From Deinandra increscens subsp. villosa (Eukaryota > Streptophyta > Magnoliopsida > Asterales > Asteraceae), in assembly GCA_039602395.1 (NCBI GenBank), contig JBCNJP010000003.1, positions 20,856,956 through 20,920,955 on the forward strand: DNA of 64,000 bases, given 5' to 3'. Under the pieces are notes generated by a model. The model was not told the DNA's origin, made no database searches, and saw only the letters and a program-made list of their open reading frames with translations. Position numbers and translations under genes: made by a program. This document shows positions 10,901-21,792 of this stretch, piece by piece. The stretch's first letter is position 1. Each line of letters begins with the position of its first letter.

Positions 10901-13900
10901 GATAATCTGTTCTCAGTGGCCATTCGTCCCCAAATGTGTCCACCAGGTCAACAGTTAATGTCAAGTCAATTGCCACGTAATTGTTTTTGACTGGTTACCA
11001 GGTTGCTCGATCTTAAATCAAAATATTTGAAAGTTCTGCTACGTTAGTTTAAAGTTTTTGAAATTTTGATGGTTTTTGGGGCTAAAGGGCTGGTTACCAA
11101 AACAGAAGCAGGACCAAATTTGTTACCTTTTTTTTGCAATTAACCTTTTAATTTCCTAATCAGAATCTGCTGAACACTGAAAATTTAGTTATATACTTAT
11201 ATGATTATTACAACTTCAAAACAATTTCAAAATGCACATTCAAACACTCCTTCAATCCCCTTAGTTTCATGTTGTTAACCATAAATAAGAACTTAACAAA
11301 GTCTTAAAAACTTGGGACTCAATTTTTATCACGAAACAGAACTCTTTTTATGCATTGAGAAGGTACCCACAAGAACTAGATTTTTTCTATAAGCAACGGG
11401 GGAATGCAATCTTAATTTGTACTTCTTATATAGATCCTGAGCTATAACTTTATAAGCTCTGAAAGAGTTACCAATTTGAGACAAAATATTTGAACTGAAA
11501 CTCAGAGCTGGAGGTTAGCGGGCATAATAATTTGGGGCCAATTTTGCACATTTTATCACATTGTTTTTCTACTCAGTTGCATGATCCTTATGAATGTCTG
11601 TTTCAAACTGCAGAACATTGATGCTCAATATAAAATGTTCATGTACTGTTTTCCTTTTGTGGATCTTGTTTCATTTGGGCAAAAATGTGATTTGAAATTT
11701 TTACTCAAAAAAGGAAATTATCACAATATTTTTGGATAGTGACTTTCTACTTTCTGAATACAAGAGAAAAAAAAAACCCTCCTATATTATGCTGATGGTG
11801 TATTTGTGTTTAGTGCTGCAAACGAGTTAAGCTTTTACAGAGTTCGAGCTTGATCATAAAACGAGCTTGCAATATATAACGAGCCAAGCTCGAGCTTATA
11901 AGGGCTCAACTTGAGCTTTGCCTTATGTAATATTATGTATGTGTATATACAAGTGTGTGTGTGTGTATATATTATCGTGCAACATTCCTGAAACAGGTTT
12001 TTCACTCACGGTCTTGAATTTTTTAATGTAATTTTTTACATATTTGAAATAAGTTATTGAAAATATTTTTTTGTATAAACTCTTAAGCTTTTCAAGCCAA
12101 TCTTGAGTCCTCAGGTCTCACTCAAGCCTGCATCATAAAGCCTCCTTGAGCTTATCCCAAAAGTTTTTACTCGAGCTTGTGCCTTGTCTAGCTCAGCTCA
12201 ACTTGTCTGCACTGCAGATTGACAAAAAAGCAGCCCTTATAGTGTTTGAACACGTCTCATTTGCTTTCCTTTATTTACAGCCAACAAAGAGTATTTGCTG
12301 TTCAAGTGTTCGAGCTCCACAGATTGATTAAGGTTAGTCTAGTCAACTGCCTGCCTATACTTTCCTACATGGTCTTTACCCTATACTTTCCTAACATGGT
12401 CTTTAACTAACATCCCAGACTTATGATTGTTTTTCCTACTTGGGTCCCTGAAGTCAAAATTGTTGCAAGCTTGGACCAAAATTATGGCAATATGTAACAG
12501 GTCAAAGCGTGTCATTTTTGGTGCAGACGGGTTGGTTTGACCCAGATCACACTTCTTCTGAAAGATTGCTTTTTCTATTAATACTCAGTTGATTATAGTA
12601 TTTCAGTAATCTAATTTTTTGAAGTGAACTAAATAGTTTTAGGGAGGTTCTATGCATTAGGAATACAAATTGTATTTCGAAATGTTCAAACCCTTTTGTT
12701 TTTAACTAATCTTTAATTAACTGGTATGAAAATCTCCGATTGTTGAGGGATAATTTGTGAAATATACAGTTTTCAACTTCTCTCTAACTAACCCGACTCA
12801 AATGATATACACTTGATTATGAAAAACAGGTTCAGAGGTTAATAGCCGGATCACCTCAGCTTTTGGTAGAAGAAAATGGATATTCTGCAAAACCACCAAA
12901 AGCTTCTCCAATCAAGAAAATTCCTATAGAGTATGTTATGAAACGTACCGTGAATATTCCCAAGCAAAAAAACGACACTGAGAAACCAAATGATGACATG
13001 GAATTCTCATCCGAGAATGCTGTTGGGAAGGCATCTCTATCTACTGTGCAAAATGGCAGTCAGACTACATATTGCAGACCATTTGGTGGGACCCCGATGC
13101 CACCTTCTGATCAAAATATGGGCTCTTGGAATTTTAATTCGCCGCCTGGACACCAATGGTTGTATCCGGTCATGTCTCCTTCCGAAGGACTTGTTTACAA
13201 GCCCTACCCTGCTCCTGGGTTCATGAACCCTGGTTATGGTGGCTATGGACCTCCTGGATCCATGCCCATGATCGGTAAGCACCCTTTTACATTTTGGCGG
13301 TCTTGTAAATTTCATGCCATTTTGTTTGTGTCATATGTATGCACAGAGGGCGTTTGGACGTGCGTTTTGAAAGTGGTTTTCTAAATTTAAGCACATGATT
13401 ATCAAGTTCTGATCCATAATCGCTGCGAAAACGCACATCCTAAGCACCCCCCATAGTAAATATTTGAGATGATCTTGAATATTTTAAATATCAAACAGGA
13501 CATAATTTTGCAAACTATGGTGCCCCACCTCAAGATCATCATCAGTATGAAGGGTTCATGGGGGTTAACCCCTTCACTCCTCCGCCGCTTCCCTCTAGTC
13601 AGGGTTACTTCCCTGCTTACGGTGGTGTGCAAATGACTAAACCGTCGGTCTCGAGCTCAACCAAATTCGGACCATCCAACCCCCACAACCAAGGCTCAAC
13701 TAACGCTCCAGTTGAGAAAAATCGACCCGTGGTTCCGAATATAGTGAAGCTGAATAATGATAACAATGCTATTAAGGATACAGAGGTACAAGGCAGTACC
13801 GCAAGCAGTCGAAGCGATAGAACAAAAGACCGAAGTGCCCTTCGTCTTTTTCCAACCTCTCCTCATGCCTCTTCTCCTGCTCCTGCTCCTGAACCAGCTC

Positions 13901-14031
13901 CAGTCGAGACAGCAGCAACTCCCCCTCGTGTTATTAAAGTTGTACCTCATAACGCGTGGTCAGCAACCGCTTCTGTGGCAAGGATTTTCAAGTCCATACA
14001 AGAAGAAAGAAAGCAGTATGGTTCAGGGTAG
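8000..14031 (+). CDS. ELF3: EARLY FLOWERING 3, five coding exons, 638 aa
   Basis: ELF3 is the nuclear scaffold of the evening complex with ELF4 and LUX. It represses PIF4 and other growth and clock genes, gates light input and takes part in temperature sensing. Exons are 8000-8176, 9413-10122, 12281-12332, 12830-13274 and 13499-14031. All introns are GT-AG, and the phases join into 1917 nt. The N-terminus shows the ELF3 signature MKRGKDE and KMALYEQLSIPSQRF. Residues about 276-325 form the conserved core (VVGVIGQKHFWKARRAI, then FAVQVFELHRLIK), the region reported to bind ELF4. A Pro/Gly/Tyr-rich, prion-like stretch follows (about 380-500), without a polyglutamine tract. The C-terminus has the conserved RVIKVVPHNAWSAT block and SIQEERKQY (605-638). 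Exon 3 is only 52 bp. The length is somewhat below that of the Arabidopsis protein (about 695 aa). No break is seen, so the gene is probably functional. Confidence 0.95.
8442..8572. mobile_element. SINE-like retroposon in ELF3 intron 1
   Basis: This 131-bp insertion ends in an A-rich tail (ACAAAAAAAGG) and is bounded by a perfect 13-bp direct repeat, ACCTATGTAGCTT, at 8429-8441 and 8573-8585. Tail plus long target duplication is the mark of LINE-mediated retroposition. GGGTTCTCACGGTT near the tail could be a decayed Pol III B box, but I do not see a convincing A box. It may therefore be a SINE or a short retroposed fragment. Confidence 0.7.
10123..12280 (+). other. ELF3 intron 2 with internal repeats
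   Basis: This 2158-bp intron runs from GTAAGC to TTTACAG. At 10602-10700 there are three tandem copies of a unit of about 35 bp built on TATGCCTAAAAAGGTCCA and TGGTCAAC. A longer divergent duplication pairs about 10398-10520 with about 10798-10912 (shared TTATCAACTTTGGTAT and ATATTTCAGGCC). At 11815-12180 there is degenerate GAGCTCGAGCTT-type text, and a (TG)n tract lies near 11950. Retention would meet a stop at once: the exon 2 frame reads AAG TAA across the donor. Confidence 0.7.
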
Positions 14032-14537
14032 CTTGCCTCTGTGTCCTAAAGGCATATTCCTGTTTGTAATTTGTGCTTTGATGATTGTAACTTCTGCCTG
14101 AATGTCTTGATTGTTGAATACACTAGGAAGTGTTTATATATATATATATATGCAAAGATTATGATGTAATGAAAATCAGAGCTTAATCATAGGAGCTGGT
14201 CTTGTATGTATGTATAATGAACTCTTTATTTTAATTGTTGGTGTAGCCGTGTATTGATAATAATAAATTATCTTTATTATAAACTAGTAGGTTTGCACAG
14301 ATGTTGGGGCGTTCTGGACTGGTTGGTTATCAATTGGTTTTACAATGAAACTTAAAACGTAGCTAGAAATAACTCAATAAGTATGTTGCAATGTCATATT
14401 TGGAGTGTGGGGTGAGTATGAAAAAAAATTAAGCATTGAGAAAAAGATAAAATATACTATATTAGTGGCGGGAAAAATTGTTGAGGATGAATGTGGTTAT
14501 GCCACATGGCAAATTGTGATGCACAAAACTTTTCTTT

Positions 14538-14538
<1 letters not shown>
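14032..14538 (+). other. ELF3 3' UTR and downstream spacer
   Basis: Downstream of the TAG stop there is a short TA tract (14137-14150) and AATAAA at 14262-14267 in an A/T-rich setting, a plausible polyadenylation signal. The rest up to the (TA)n tract is featureless. Confidence 0.5.

Positions 14539-14600
<62 letters not shown>
14539..14600. repeat. (TA)n microsatellite
   Basis: About 31 uninterrupted TA dinucleotides lie just before the tandem duplication. Confidence 0.95.
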
Positions 14601-14602
<2 letters not shown>

Positions 14603-14606
14603 TTAG

Positions 14607-15328
14607 ATTTATATTGATTTCGAATAATATTTATATTGAAACATATGATAAAAATAATTATATCATAATTATGTATTTAAAATCTTAAAAAACATCTTAT
14701 TTAAAAAGTTATAAGTGAAAAACAAATTATGTTTAAAAGTCTTATAGTCTTAAAGATATAATAGTAGGTTTGTGGTTTTGTACTGTGTGTTTTAAGGACT
14801 TACACTCGAGTTGATTAGAATATAGTTTGTATAAAAACGTAGAAACGGACTTTTCAAAGTTTGGTAAAACATCATATTTAAAAGTTATACAAGGAAAATG
14901 AATATGTTTAAAAGTAATTATAATATTAAAAGTTATTCTGGAAAAATAATATTAAAATAAGGCTTCTATTTATATTGATTTCGAATAATATTTATATTGA
15001 AACATATGATAAAAATAATTATATCATAATTATGTATTTAAAATCTTAAAAAACATCTTATTTAAAAAGTTATAAGTGAAAAACAAATTATGCTTAAAAG
15101 TCTTATAGTCTTAAAGATATAATAGTAGGTTTGTGGTTTTGTACTGTGTGTTTTAAGGATTTACACTCGAGTTGATTAGAATATAGTTTGTATAAAAACG
15201 TAGAAACGGACTTTTCAAAGTTTGGTAAAACATCATATTTAAAAGTTATACAAGGAAAATGAATATGTTTAAAAGTAATTATAATATTAAAAGTTATTCT
15301 GGAAAAATAATATTAAAATAAGGCTTCT
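14607..15328. repeat. 361-bp tandem duplication
   Basis: Unit 1 is 14607-14967 and unit 2 is 14968-15328. They are nearly identical; by eye I see two substitutions (ATGTTTAAAAG versus ATGCTTAAAAG, and GGACTTACAC versus GGATTTACAC). Both units end in GGCTTCT. A diverged relative of the second half (AAAACATCATATTT and AAAAGTTATA) lies at about 24240-24340, beyond the LINE. The unit is A/T-rich and non-coding. Confidence 0.9.
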
Positions 15329-16271
15329 AAGAAGGTTTTAGGTATTCTGGAAAAATTCGCTTTAATTTTATGTGGGGTGGTTTGGATGGTAAAAGAACAA
15401 TTCATTGGCTTAAGCGTGATGATGTTTGTTTGCCCAAGGAGGAGGGAGGTCTCGGTTTAGCTAAGTTAGTTGATATTAATGCTAGCCATATTTGTAAGTG
15501 GTTGTGGAGATTTAAAGTGAAGAAAACAGGCTTTGGAGGAAGGTTGTCGTTAGTATTCATGGGGGTTCACATGGGTTGTCTTATTTTCCTTGCAAAAATG
15601 CTATTTCAGGTGTTTGGAAATCCATTATTTCCTTAAACAGAGGCTTATCTCAGCGCAATATTGGAATGGAACGTTGAATTGTGGGATCGAGTGGGGATTG
15701 GCAATGGCGATCTCCTTACTCGGATCAGTTCTCTATTAAAGATGTGAGGAATGTTATTAGATGTCGGCATGATCAGCAGGTTGAGGGCTTCAAGTTGCAC
15801 TGGAGTCGGCTTGTTCCAAGCAAAGTAAATTTGTTTGTTTGGAGAGCTCAAAGGAATCGGATTGCTACCTTTGATGCTCTTCACAAGAGGAACATTCCTG
15901 TTCCCTCGCAAGCGTGTAGACTTTGTAATGAGGCTGAGGAATCGGCTATTCATCTTTTCACAGGTTGTCGGTTTTCCACAAGCATTTGGCAACTGGTTGG
16001 AGATTGGTGCAGTGTTCCTCCATTTATTACCTTCTCCATTGAGGACCTTCTCAACATGTATGATGACAGGAGCGTTGACAAAAAGAAGAAAGAAATCCTT
16101 CATGGGGTTATTCTTACTAGCTTTTGGTGCATTTGGAGAGAAAGAAACGCAACTGTGTTCCAAGGGGCCCGTGCAAACGTTAGCAAAGTTTTTATGGAGA
16201 TTAAGTCTTGGTGTCAATTATGGTTTAATAATCGTTGTAGCTCTCGAAATAGGTTTGATTGGGGTACCTGT
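15322..16271 (+). pseudogene. 5'-truncated LINE, reverse-transcriptase end and zinc-knuckle domain
   Basis: Two frames (15370-15636 and 15681-16271) read as the C-terminal part of a plant L1-type LINE. The first has the FMWGG and EEGGLGL motifs found near the end of the RT region. The second has VNLFVWRAQRNRIATFDAL, CRLCNEAEESAIHLFTGC and an IW motif, the zf-RVT domain. A frame change between them, and truncation at both sides, make it a pseudogene. It is interrupted at 16271 by copia-1 and resumes at 24034. A 13-bp repeat, AATATTAAAATAA, at 15309-15321 and 24133-24145 is the likely LINE target duplication. Confidence 0.85.
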
Positions 16272-16930
16272 TGTTGGGTTATATAACTAATTATCAAATA
16301 AACACGAGTACGCAACGGATATTTTTCTATGAATTAATCTAACTAACCGGATAGACAACGTGTACCTTTTTAGCTCGGCAAGAGAAGATCTTCTAGGATT
16401 TGAAGTAAATCCCTCTACGATCGCACACACGACACACCGATGTACGTATGCTAGTACTCAATCACGAACTCCTTTTGGTGTAGGCTTGGTCGAACCACAC
16501 AAGAAATCGAACCCCCCTTGGGTTCTTTTCTTATTGCCGAAAATTAGAGAGAGAATAGAGAGAGATTAGGGTTTTGCACTTTATCAGATAAAGGCAGGAC
16601 TTAAACCTTAAACCTATAAGGTCTATTTATAGTGTTTAGAGACTTGGAAAACAAGATAGGGATTGGGATGGGGACCATCCACGAATTCGGCCCTAAGGCC
16701 TTATCCCAATCCTTCTCTCAATTGTAATCCAATTCTAACTCTCTCTAATTACAACTAACACCCCTTTTAACAATTAACTGTTAGTTTTTAACGACTCCTC
16801 GTTAAATGTTCGTAATAAATATTAATTAACTAATTAATTAATACAAATACATTAGTGTCGAGACGTGTAACCCCGTAGGCTTAAATACTTTCCGGACATA
16901 CGCTTATTAATACGTGATCATATCCCTACA
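16272..16930 (-). repeat. copia-1 3' LTR
   Basis: This 659-bp repeat runs from TGTTGGGTTATATAAC to CCCTACA. It is paired with 23362-24033. Confidence 0.95.
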
Positions 16931-16941
16931 GCTCCCACTTG
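16931..16941 (-). other. copia-1 polypurine tract
   Basis: On the minus strand this reads AAGTGGGAGC immediately before the 3' LTR, a standard copia polypurine tract. Confidence 0.8.
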
Positions 16942-17781
16942 AGCTCGTAATAATAAAGGTACTAACATTGGTTAGCGTCTAGCAACACGCCAATGCTCCC
17001 GGAAATATTTAAGTACAGTTTCTCAAAGTGTATTTAAATGGTACAGTCATTTACTATCCCTTTGTCACCGATACCGTTGTTAAATATGAATATGGATCAA
17101 GTCATTTCATACTTTAACGATTCTGTTTCTCATTCCATAACTAATTAAAGATTACCAAATTCAAATCGAGACACATCTGGATTTCATTTGGGCACGGCCA
17201 TGCAAACATCTTAATTATTCCAAATGAGGGGCCCAGTGGTATCTGCTTCAACTTTTAAGCTGAAGGAACAAATCCTCATGACTACACGTGTCTAGTCATA
17301 TACTTCACTACACTCACTGAAAATAGCCCTTTTGTACTACCTTATTCAGGATAGTTAGAACTATACCAAGTAGGTGCAATCCATATATGCATGACCTGCT
17401 TGTATCTCAAGTCTAAGGATAAATAAAGCAACCATTTACGAATTTCACTCAATGACGACGATCCATAAAGTGACAACTCGTTAGTGGGGTAGTCCGATAT
17501 GCATCCTATGAATATCATGTGAGTTTGGTGGGACCATCCATTATATATTCCAAGAATATTACCAATCACTCAGATTTGTCTTAGTTTAACTATATTCCCA
17601 TATAGTTAATTGACAATGGACAATTTAGAATACGTGACAAGTACTCAAGGATTAAACATGCAAATATAGGACACAATTTTCTATTAAATGAAATCAAACA
17701 TATCAAGTACTTTATTTCATTATTTAAATAGAAATTGTTTAACATCCCTTATCCAAATACCGATCATCAGACATACATGAT
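16942..17781 (-). other. copia-1 non-coding stretch between RNase H and 3' LTR
   Basis: About 840 bases without a recognisable reading frame. Copia-2 has a stretch of similar length at the matching place (46798-47605). In the source elements it presumably holds cis-acting sequence. Confidence 0.6.
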
Positions 17782-18390
17782 TTAACTAGCTAATTTAAGT
17801 CCTATGCCCTCGGCATGCCTTTCAAGCTTCGGCCTCGACAAAGCTTTCGTGAAAGGATCAGCTAAGTTAATATCTGTGTGAACTTTGAGTAATCTGATCT
17901 CACCTAGTTCGATCTGCTCACGAACATAGTGATATCTCCTGGCATAGTGTCTGGCGCCCTTCTGAACTCCAGGTTCTTTGGCAATGATTAATGCACCAGT
18001 ATTATCACAGTACATATCAATAGGCAAGTTACTTGTAGGGATCACGTCAAGCCCACAAATAAACTTCCTTATCCAGACTGCCTCCATTGCAGCTTCCGAA
18101 GCAGCAATGTACTCAGATTCTGTTGCAGACATAGCAACTGTGGTTTGTTTCTTGCTTTTTCAATCCACAGCGCCTCCATTCAGAATGAAGACATACCCAG
18201 ACTGAGACTTCGTGTCATCTCTATCAGTCTGAAATCCAGCATCACAGTATCCGGTCACTTTGAGCTCTTGATCTGGATTTCCCCCATATACCAAAAACAA
18301 ATCTCTAGTAGCCCGTAGGTACTTGAGAATGGTCTTAACAGCAGTCTAGTGACTTTCACCTGGATTATGTTGAAATCGGCTAATGATATT
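17782..18390 (-). pseudogene. copia-1 RNase H region
   Basis: The C-terminal RNase H part of the polyprotein is visible: MSATESEYIAASEAA (catalytic Glu), CDNTGA (catalytic Asp) and VHTDINLADPFTKAL near the end. It is in the same frame as the RT part but is cut off from it by in-frame stops, the first at 18391-18393 and others between there and 18133. RNase H would degrade the RNA strand during reverse transcription. Confidence 0.9.
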
Positions 18391-19493
18391 TTACGCAAAC
18401 GCTATATCAGGTCTAGTGCATCTTACCGCATACATTATAGAGCCTACAGCCGAAGCATAAGGAACTCTTTGCATACGCTTCACCTCATCAGGTATAGAAG
18501 CACCTTGTTTGACCGATAGACCAAGTCCTTCCTGCATAGGTACTATACCACGCTTGGAATTCTCCATCTTGAATCGCTTCAAGATCTTATCAATATAAGC
18601 ATTTTGACTTAGTCCAATGAACTGCTTAGTTCTATCTCTATAGATCTTGATTCCAAGAATGAATGTTGCTTCTCCCAAGTCTTTCATGGCAAAACACTTT
18701 CCAAGATGGGATTTTACATCTTGCAACATTGGAATGTGTTTTCCTATAATCAATATGTTATCTACATATAAGACAAGGAAAGTAACATTACTCCCACTAG
18801 CTTTGCGATCTACACATGGCTCATCGGGATTCTGAACGAAACCAAACTTTTTGATTTCTTCATCAAACCGTTTATTCCAACTCCTCGATGCTTGCTTTAG
18901 TCCATAAATGGACCTTTGAAGCTTGCATACTTGGTTGGGATGTTCTGGATCAATAAACCCTTCAGGTTGATCCATATAGACTTCTTCATCCAAGTAACCA
19001 TTTAAGAAGGCAGTCTTAACATCTATTTGCCATATCTCAAAGTCATAGTACGCTGCTATGGCTAAGAGAATCCTAATAGCTCTAATGTCAGCTACTGGTG
19101 AAAAGGTCTCATCATAGTTAACGCCAAAACGTTGAGTATAACCTTTCTCCACGAGACGAGCTTTATAGGTGTGTACATTTCCATCCATGTCGGTCTTCTT
19201 CTTGAAGATCCATTTACTCCCAACGGTCTTCGCGTTAGGAGGAAGATCAACCAAGTTCCAAACTTGATTATCTCTCATGGATTTCATTTCCACGTTTGCT
19301 GCTTCAAGCCATTTGTCAGATTCCGGATCTAATAATGCAGCTTTGAAGTTCGGAGGCTCATTGAGATCTCCTGATACGTTTTCCTCGGATTCGACTAGAC
19401 CAATCCATCTATCCGGGTTACGTATGACCCTTTCGGATCTACGAAGTTGAATCGCAACATCATCGACTTGAGGTTCATCACTTTGAACATTCC
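18391..19493 (-). pseudogene. copia-1 reverse transcriptase region
   Basis: Conserved copia RT blocks are present: GSKWIFKKKTDMDGNVHTYK, DETFSPVADI, IDVKTAFLNG (first catalytic Asp) and CKLQRSIYGLKQASRSW. The active-site motif reads YVDN where YVDD is expected, so the last catalytic aspartate is lost. The frame ends at an in-frame TAA at 18391-18393. The link to integrase is broken by a frame change at a C run (19494-19503). Confidence 0.92.
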
Positions 19494-19503
19494 CCCCCCC
19501 CCC

Positions 19504-20458
19504 TAAGTTGATGATTGCTAGTTGTTTCAGAAGGTGACACATCTTCTAGTAGTTCTACAATTCTCCCACTGTTCTCTTGAGCTATAAATTTTTTTTCAAA
19601 GAATTCAGCATATCGAGCAACACGAACAGTATTTTCGGAAGGATTGTAAAAGTAGTAACCCATTGTTTTCTTTGGGTATCCTATGAAGATGCACTTAGTA
19701 GTCCTGGGTTGTAGTTTGTCAGGCGTATCACGCTTCACAAGTGACTCACATCCCCAGACTCTTAAGTAAGACAACATAGGGACTTCTCCATGCCACAATT
19801 GATGCGGTGTCTTTTCAACCTTCTTGGTTGGAACCATATTTAAAACGCGTAGAACGGTTTCTAGAGCAAAATCCCAAAATGATATTGGGAGAGTTGTAAG
19901 GTTCATCATCGACCTCACCATTTCTAGTAGGGTTCGATTCCTCCTCTCAGACACTCCATTATGCTGAGGAGTGTAAGGAGGAGTAAGCTGTTCGACAATT
20001 CCACACGCTTTAAGATAATCCTTAAACTCTTGGCTTAAGTATTCTCCACCACGATCCGATCGAAGGATCTTGATGGTCTTTCTGAGTTGATTTTCTACTT
20101 CGTTCTTGAACTCTTTGAATGTTTCAAACACTTCATGTTTATGTTTAAGCAAGTAAACATAACCATAACGACTGAAATCATCCGTGAAAGTTACGAAGTA
20201 GCTAGCACCTTTTCTTGACACATGTCTAAATGGACCACAAACATCAGTATAAATGAGTCCAAGTAGTTCTTTAGCCCTTTGCGGCTTGTTCGGAAAGGGT
20301 TTTCTTGTCATCTTTCCTGAGATACAGGAAACGCATTTATCAAATGATTCATCATTTGATTGTAAGATCCCTTCACGTTGAAGTCTTTCAATGCGGTTTT
20401 TGCCAACATGGGCAAGACGACAGTGCCATAGATAGGTAGAGTCCAAACTAGTTTTGGC
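19504..20458 (-). pseudogene. copia-1 integrase region
   Basis: It begins with the GAG-pre/zinc-binding segment (LWHCRLAHVG, then CVSCISGK). The DDE core follows: YTDVCGPF, SDRGGEY and NGVSERRNRTLLEM hold the three acidic catalytic residues. It would insert the cDNA into the genome. An in-frame TGA at 20456-20458 separates it from the protease part, and a frameshift at a C homopolymer separates it from RT. Confidence 0.92.
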
Positions 20459-21020
20459 TCATTTGCTAACATTGTACATTGAATTATTTGAAACACAACC
20501 ACGCATATCAATTTCATAAATGCCATCACAAGGAACAGCATCAAAATAATGAACATTATTTTTAGAAACTGAAATACCGATATTATTAAATGCATTAATA
20601 AATCCTTGGTTTTTCAATAAAGAAACTGAAATAAAACCTCTAGTAATAGAAGGTGCATAATGACAATTGTCTAATACAATAGTTAACCCAGAAGGGAGAA
20701 TTAAATGATATTCTCCTATAGCTTCCACAGCTGCTGGCAAACCATTTCCCACAAACAACTGCAAAGCTCCAGGCTTCAGTTTCCTCCTCTTTCTAAGACC
20801 CTGTAACGAATTACAGATGTGAGTTCCACAGCCAGTGTCATACACCCATGAATCACACTTAGAAAGGGAAAATAATTCAATTGTGAAGACACCTGAAGTA
20901 CTAGCCCCGCTAGTATTATTTCTCTTCTTCATCAACTAAGCTAGATAGGTAGGACAGTTCCTCTTCCAGTGTCCAACTTCACCACAACGGTGACAGACCT
21001 GGTCTTTAGCCGGATGCTCT
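20459..21020 (-). pseudogene. copia-1 zinc knuckle and protease region
   Basis: The minus strand shows a CCHC knuckle, CHRCGEVGHWKRNC (20959-21000), then WVYDTGCGTHI with the protease DTG motif. Stops between the knuckle and the protease (for example near 20936) break the frame. The protease would cleave the polyprotein inside virus-like particles. Confidence 0.85.
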
Positions 21021-21195
21021 TTTGCGGCCGGAGGGGTTTGTTTGGTTTTAGGAACAAGCGCAACTGCCTTGCCTTTTCCCTTACCATCATTCTTGCCCTT
21101 CGCCTTTTGCGGTCGTTTAGCCTTTTAGATCTTTCCCCCTTTGATCATGAGAACTTGGGGTGTTTCAGTGGCCTTCTTGGGAATCCTTTTTCATA

Positions 21196-21792
21196 CTAGA
21201 CAAGCATAGCATGAAGCTCAGGTATAGTTTTAGTCATACTATGCATGTTGTAGTTGCGCACAAAACCCTCATAATCCTTCGTAAGAGATTTGAGGATCAT
21301 GCCAACTGCCACAGCCTGATTATACCCATAGTTGAGCGATTCCAATTTGTTAAAGTAGCTCTTCATTTTGAGCACATAACTACTGACCGATTTACCAGTT
21401 TCAAGCTTCAAGTCGTGGAGTTCCACAACTAGGTCGAACAATTCAACACCAGCTTGTTTTTCATACATCTTCTTTAGCTCTTTGATCATATCACAAGGTG
21501 TATGAAATTTGTATTGCTTCTGAATATCGGGAGTCATACTCGAGATCATCATGCAAGCAACCTCATCGTATCTGCTATACTCAACATTGCAGAACGCTTT
21601 CTCTTGCTCAGTAGCATTAGCAGCTGGCTCGGTCGGCCAATGATTTTCAAGGACATCGGTCCTCCGTTCAACTCTAAGGACAATCCTCAGTTGACGATAC
21701 CAGTCATTGAAGTTAGATCCATTCAGCTTTTCTCTTTCAAACATTTGACGAAAAGCATGACCAACATTGTTTTGAGGAGGGTTTGTTGCCAT
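21196..21792 (-). pseudogene. copia-1 gag N-terminal part, 198 codons
   Basis: An open frame starts at MATNPPQNNVGHAF and contains the retrotransposon gag pattern (LNGSNFNDWYRQLRIVL, a hydrophobic and charged helical middle, KSYFNKLESLNYG). It ends in a stop before the zinc knuckle, so gag is truncated relative to a working element. Gag forms the particle shell. Confidence 0.88.
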
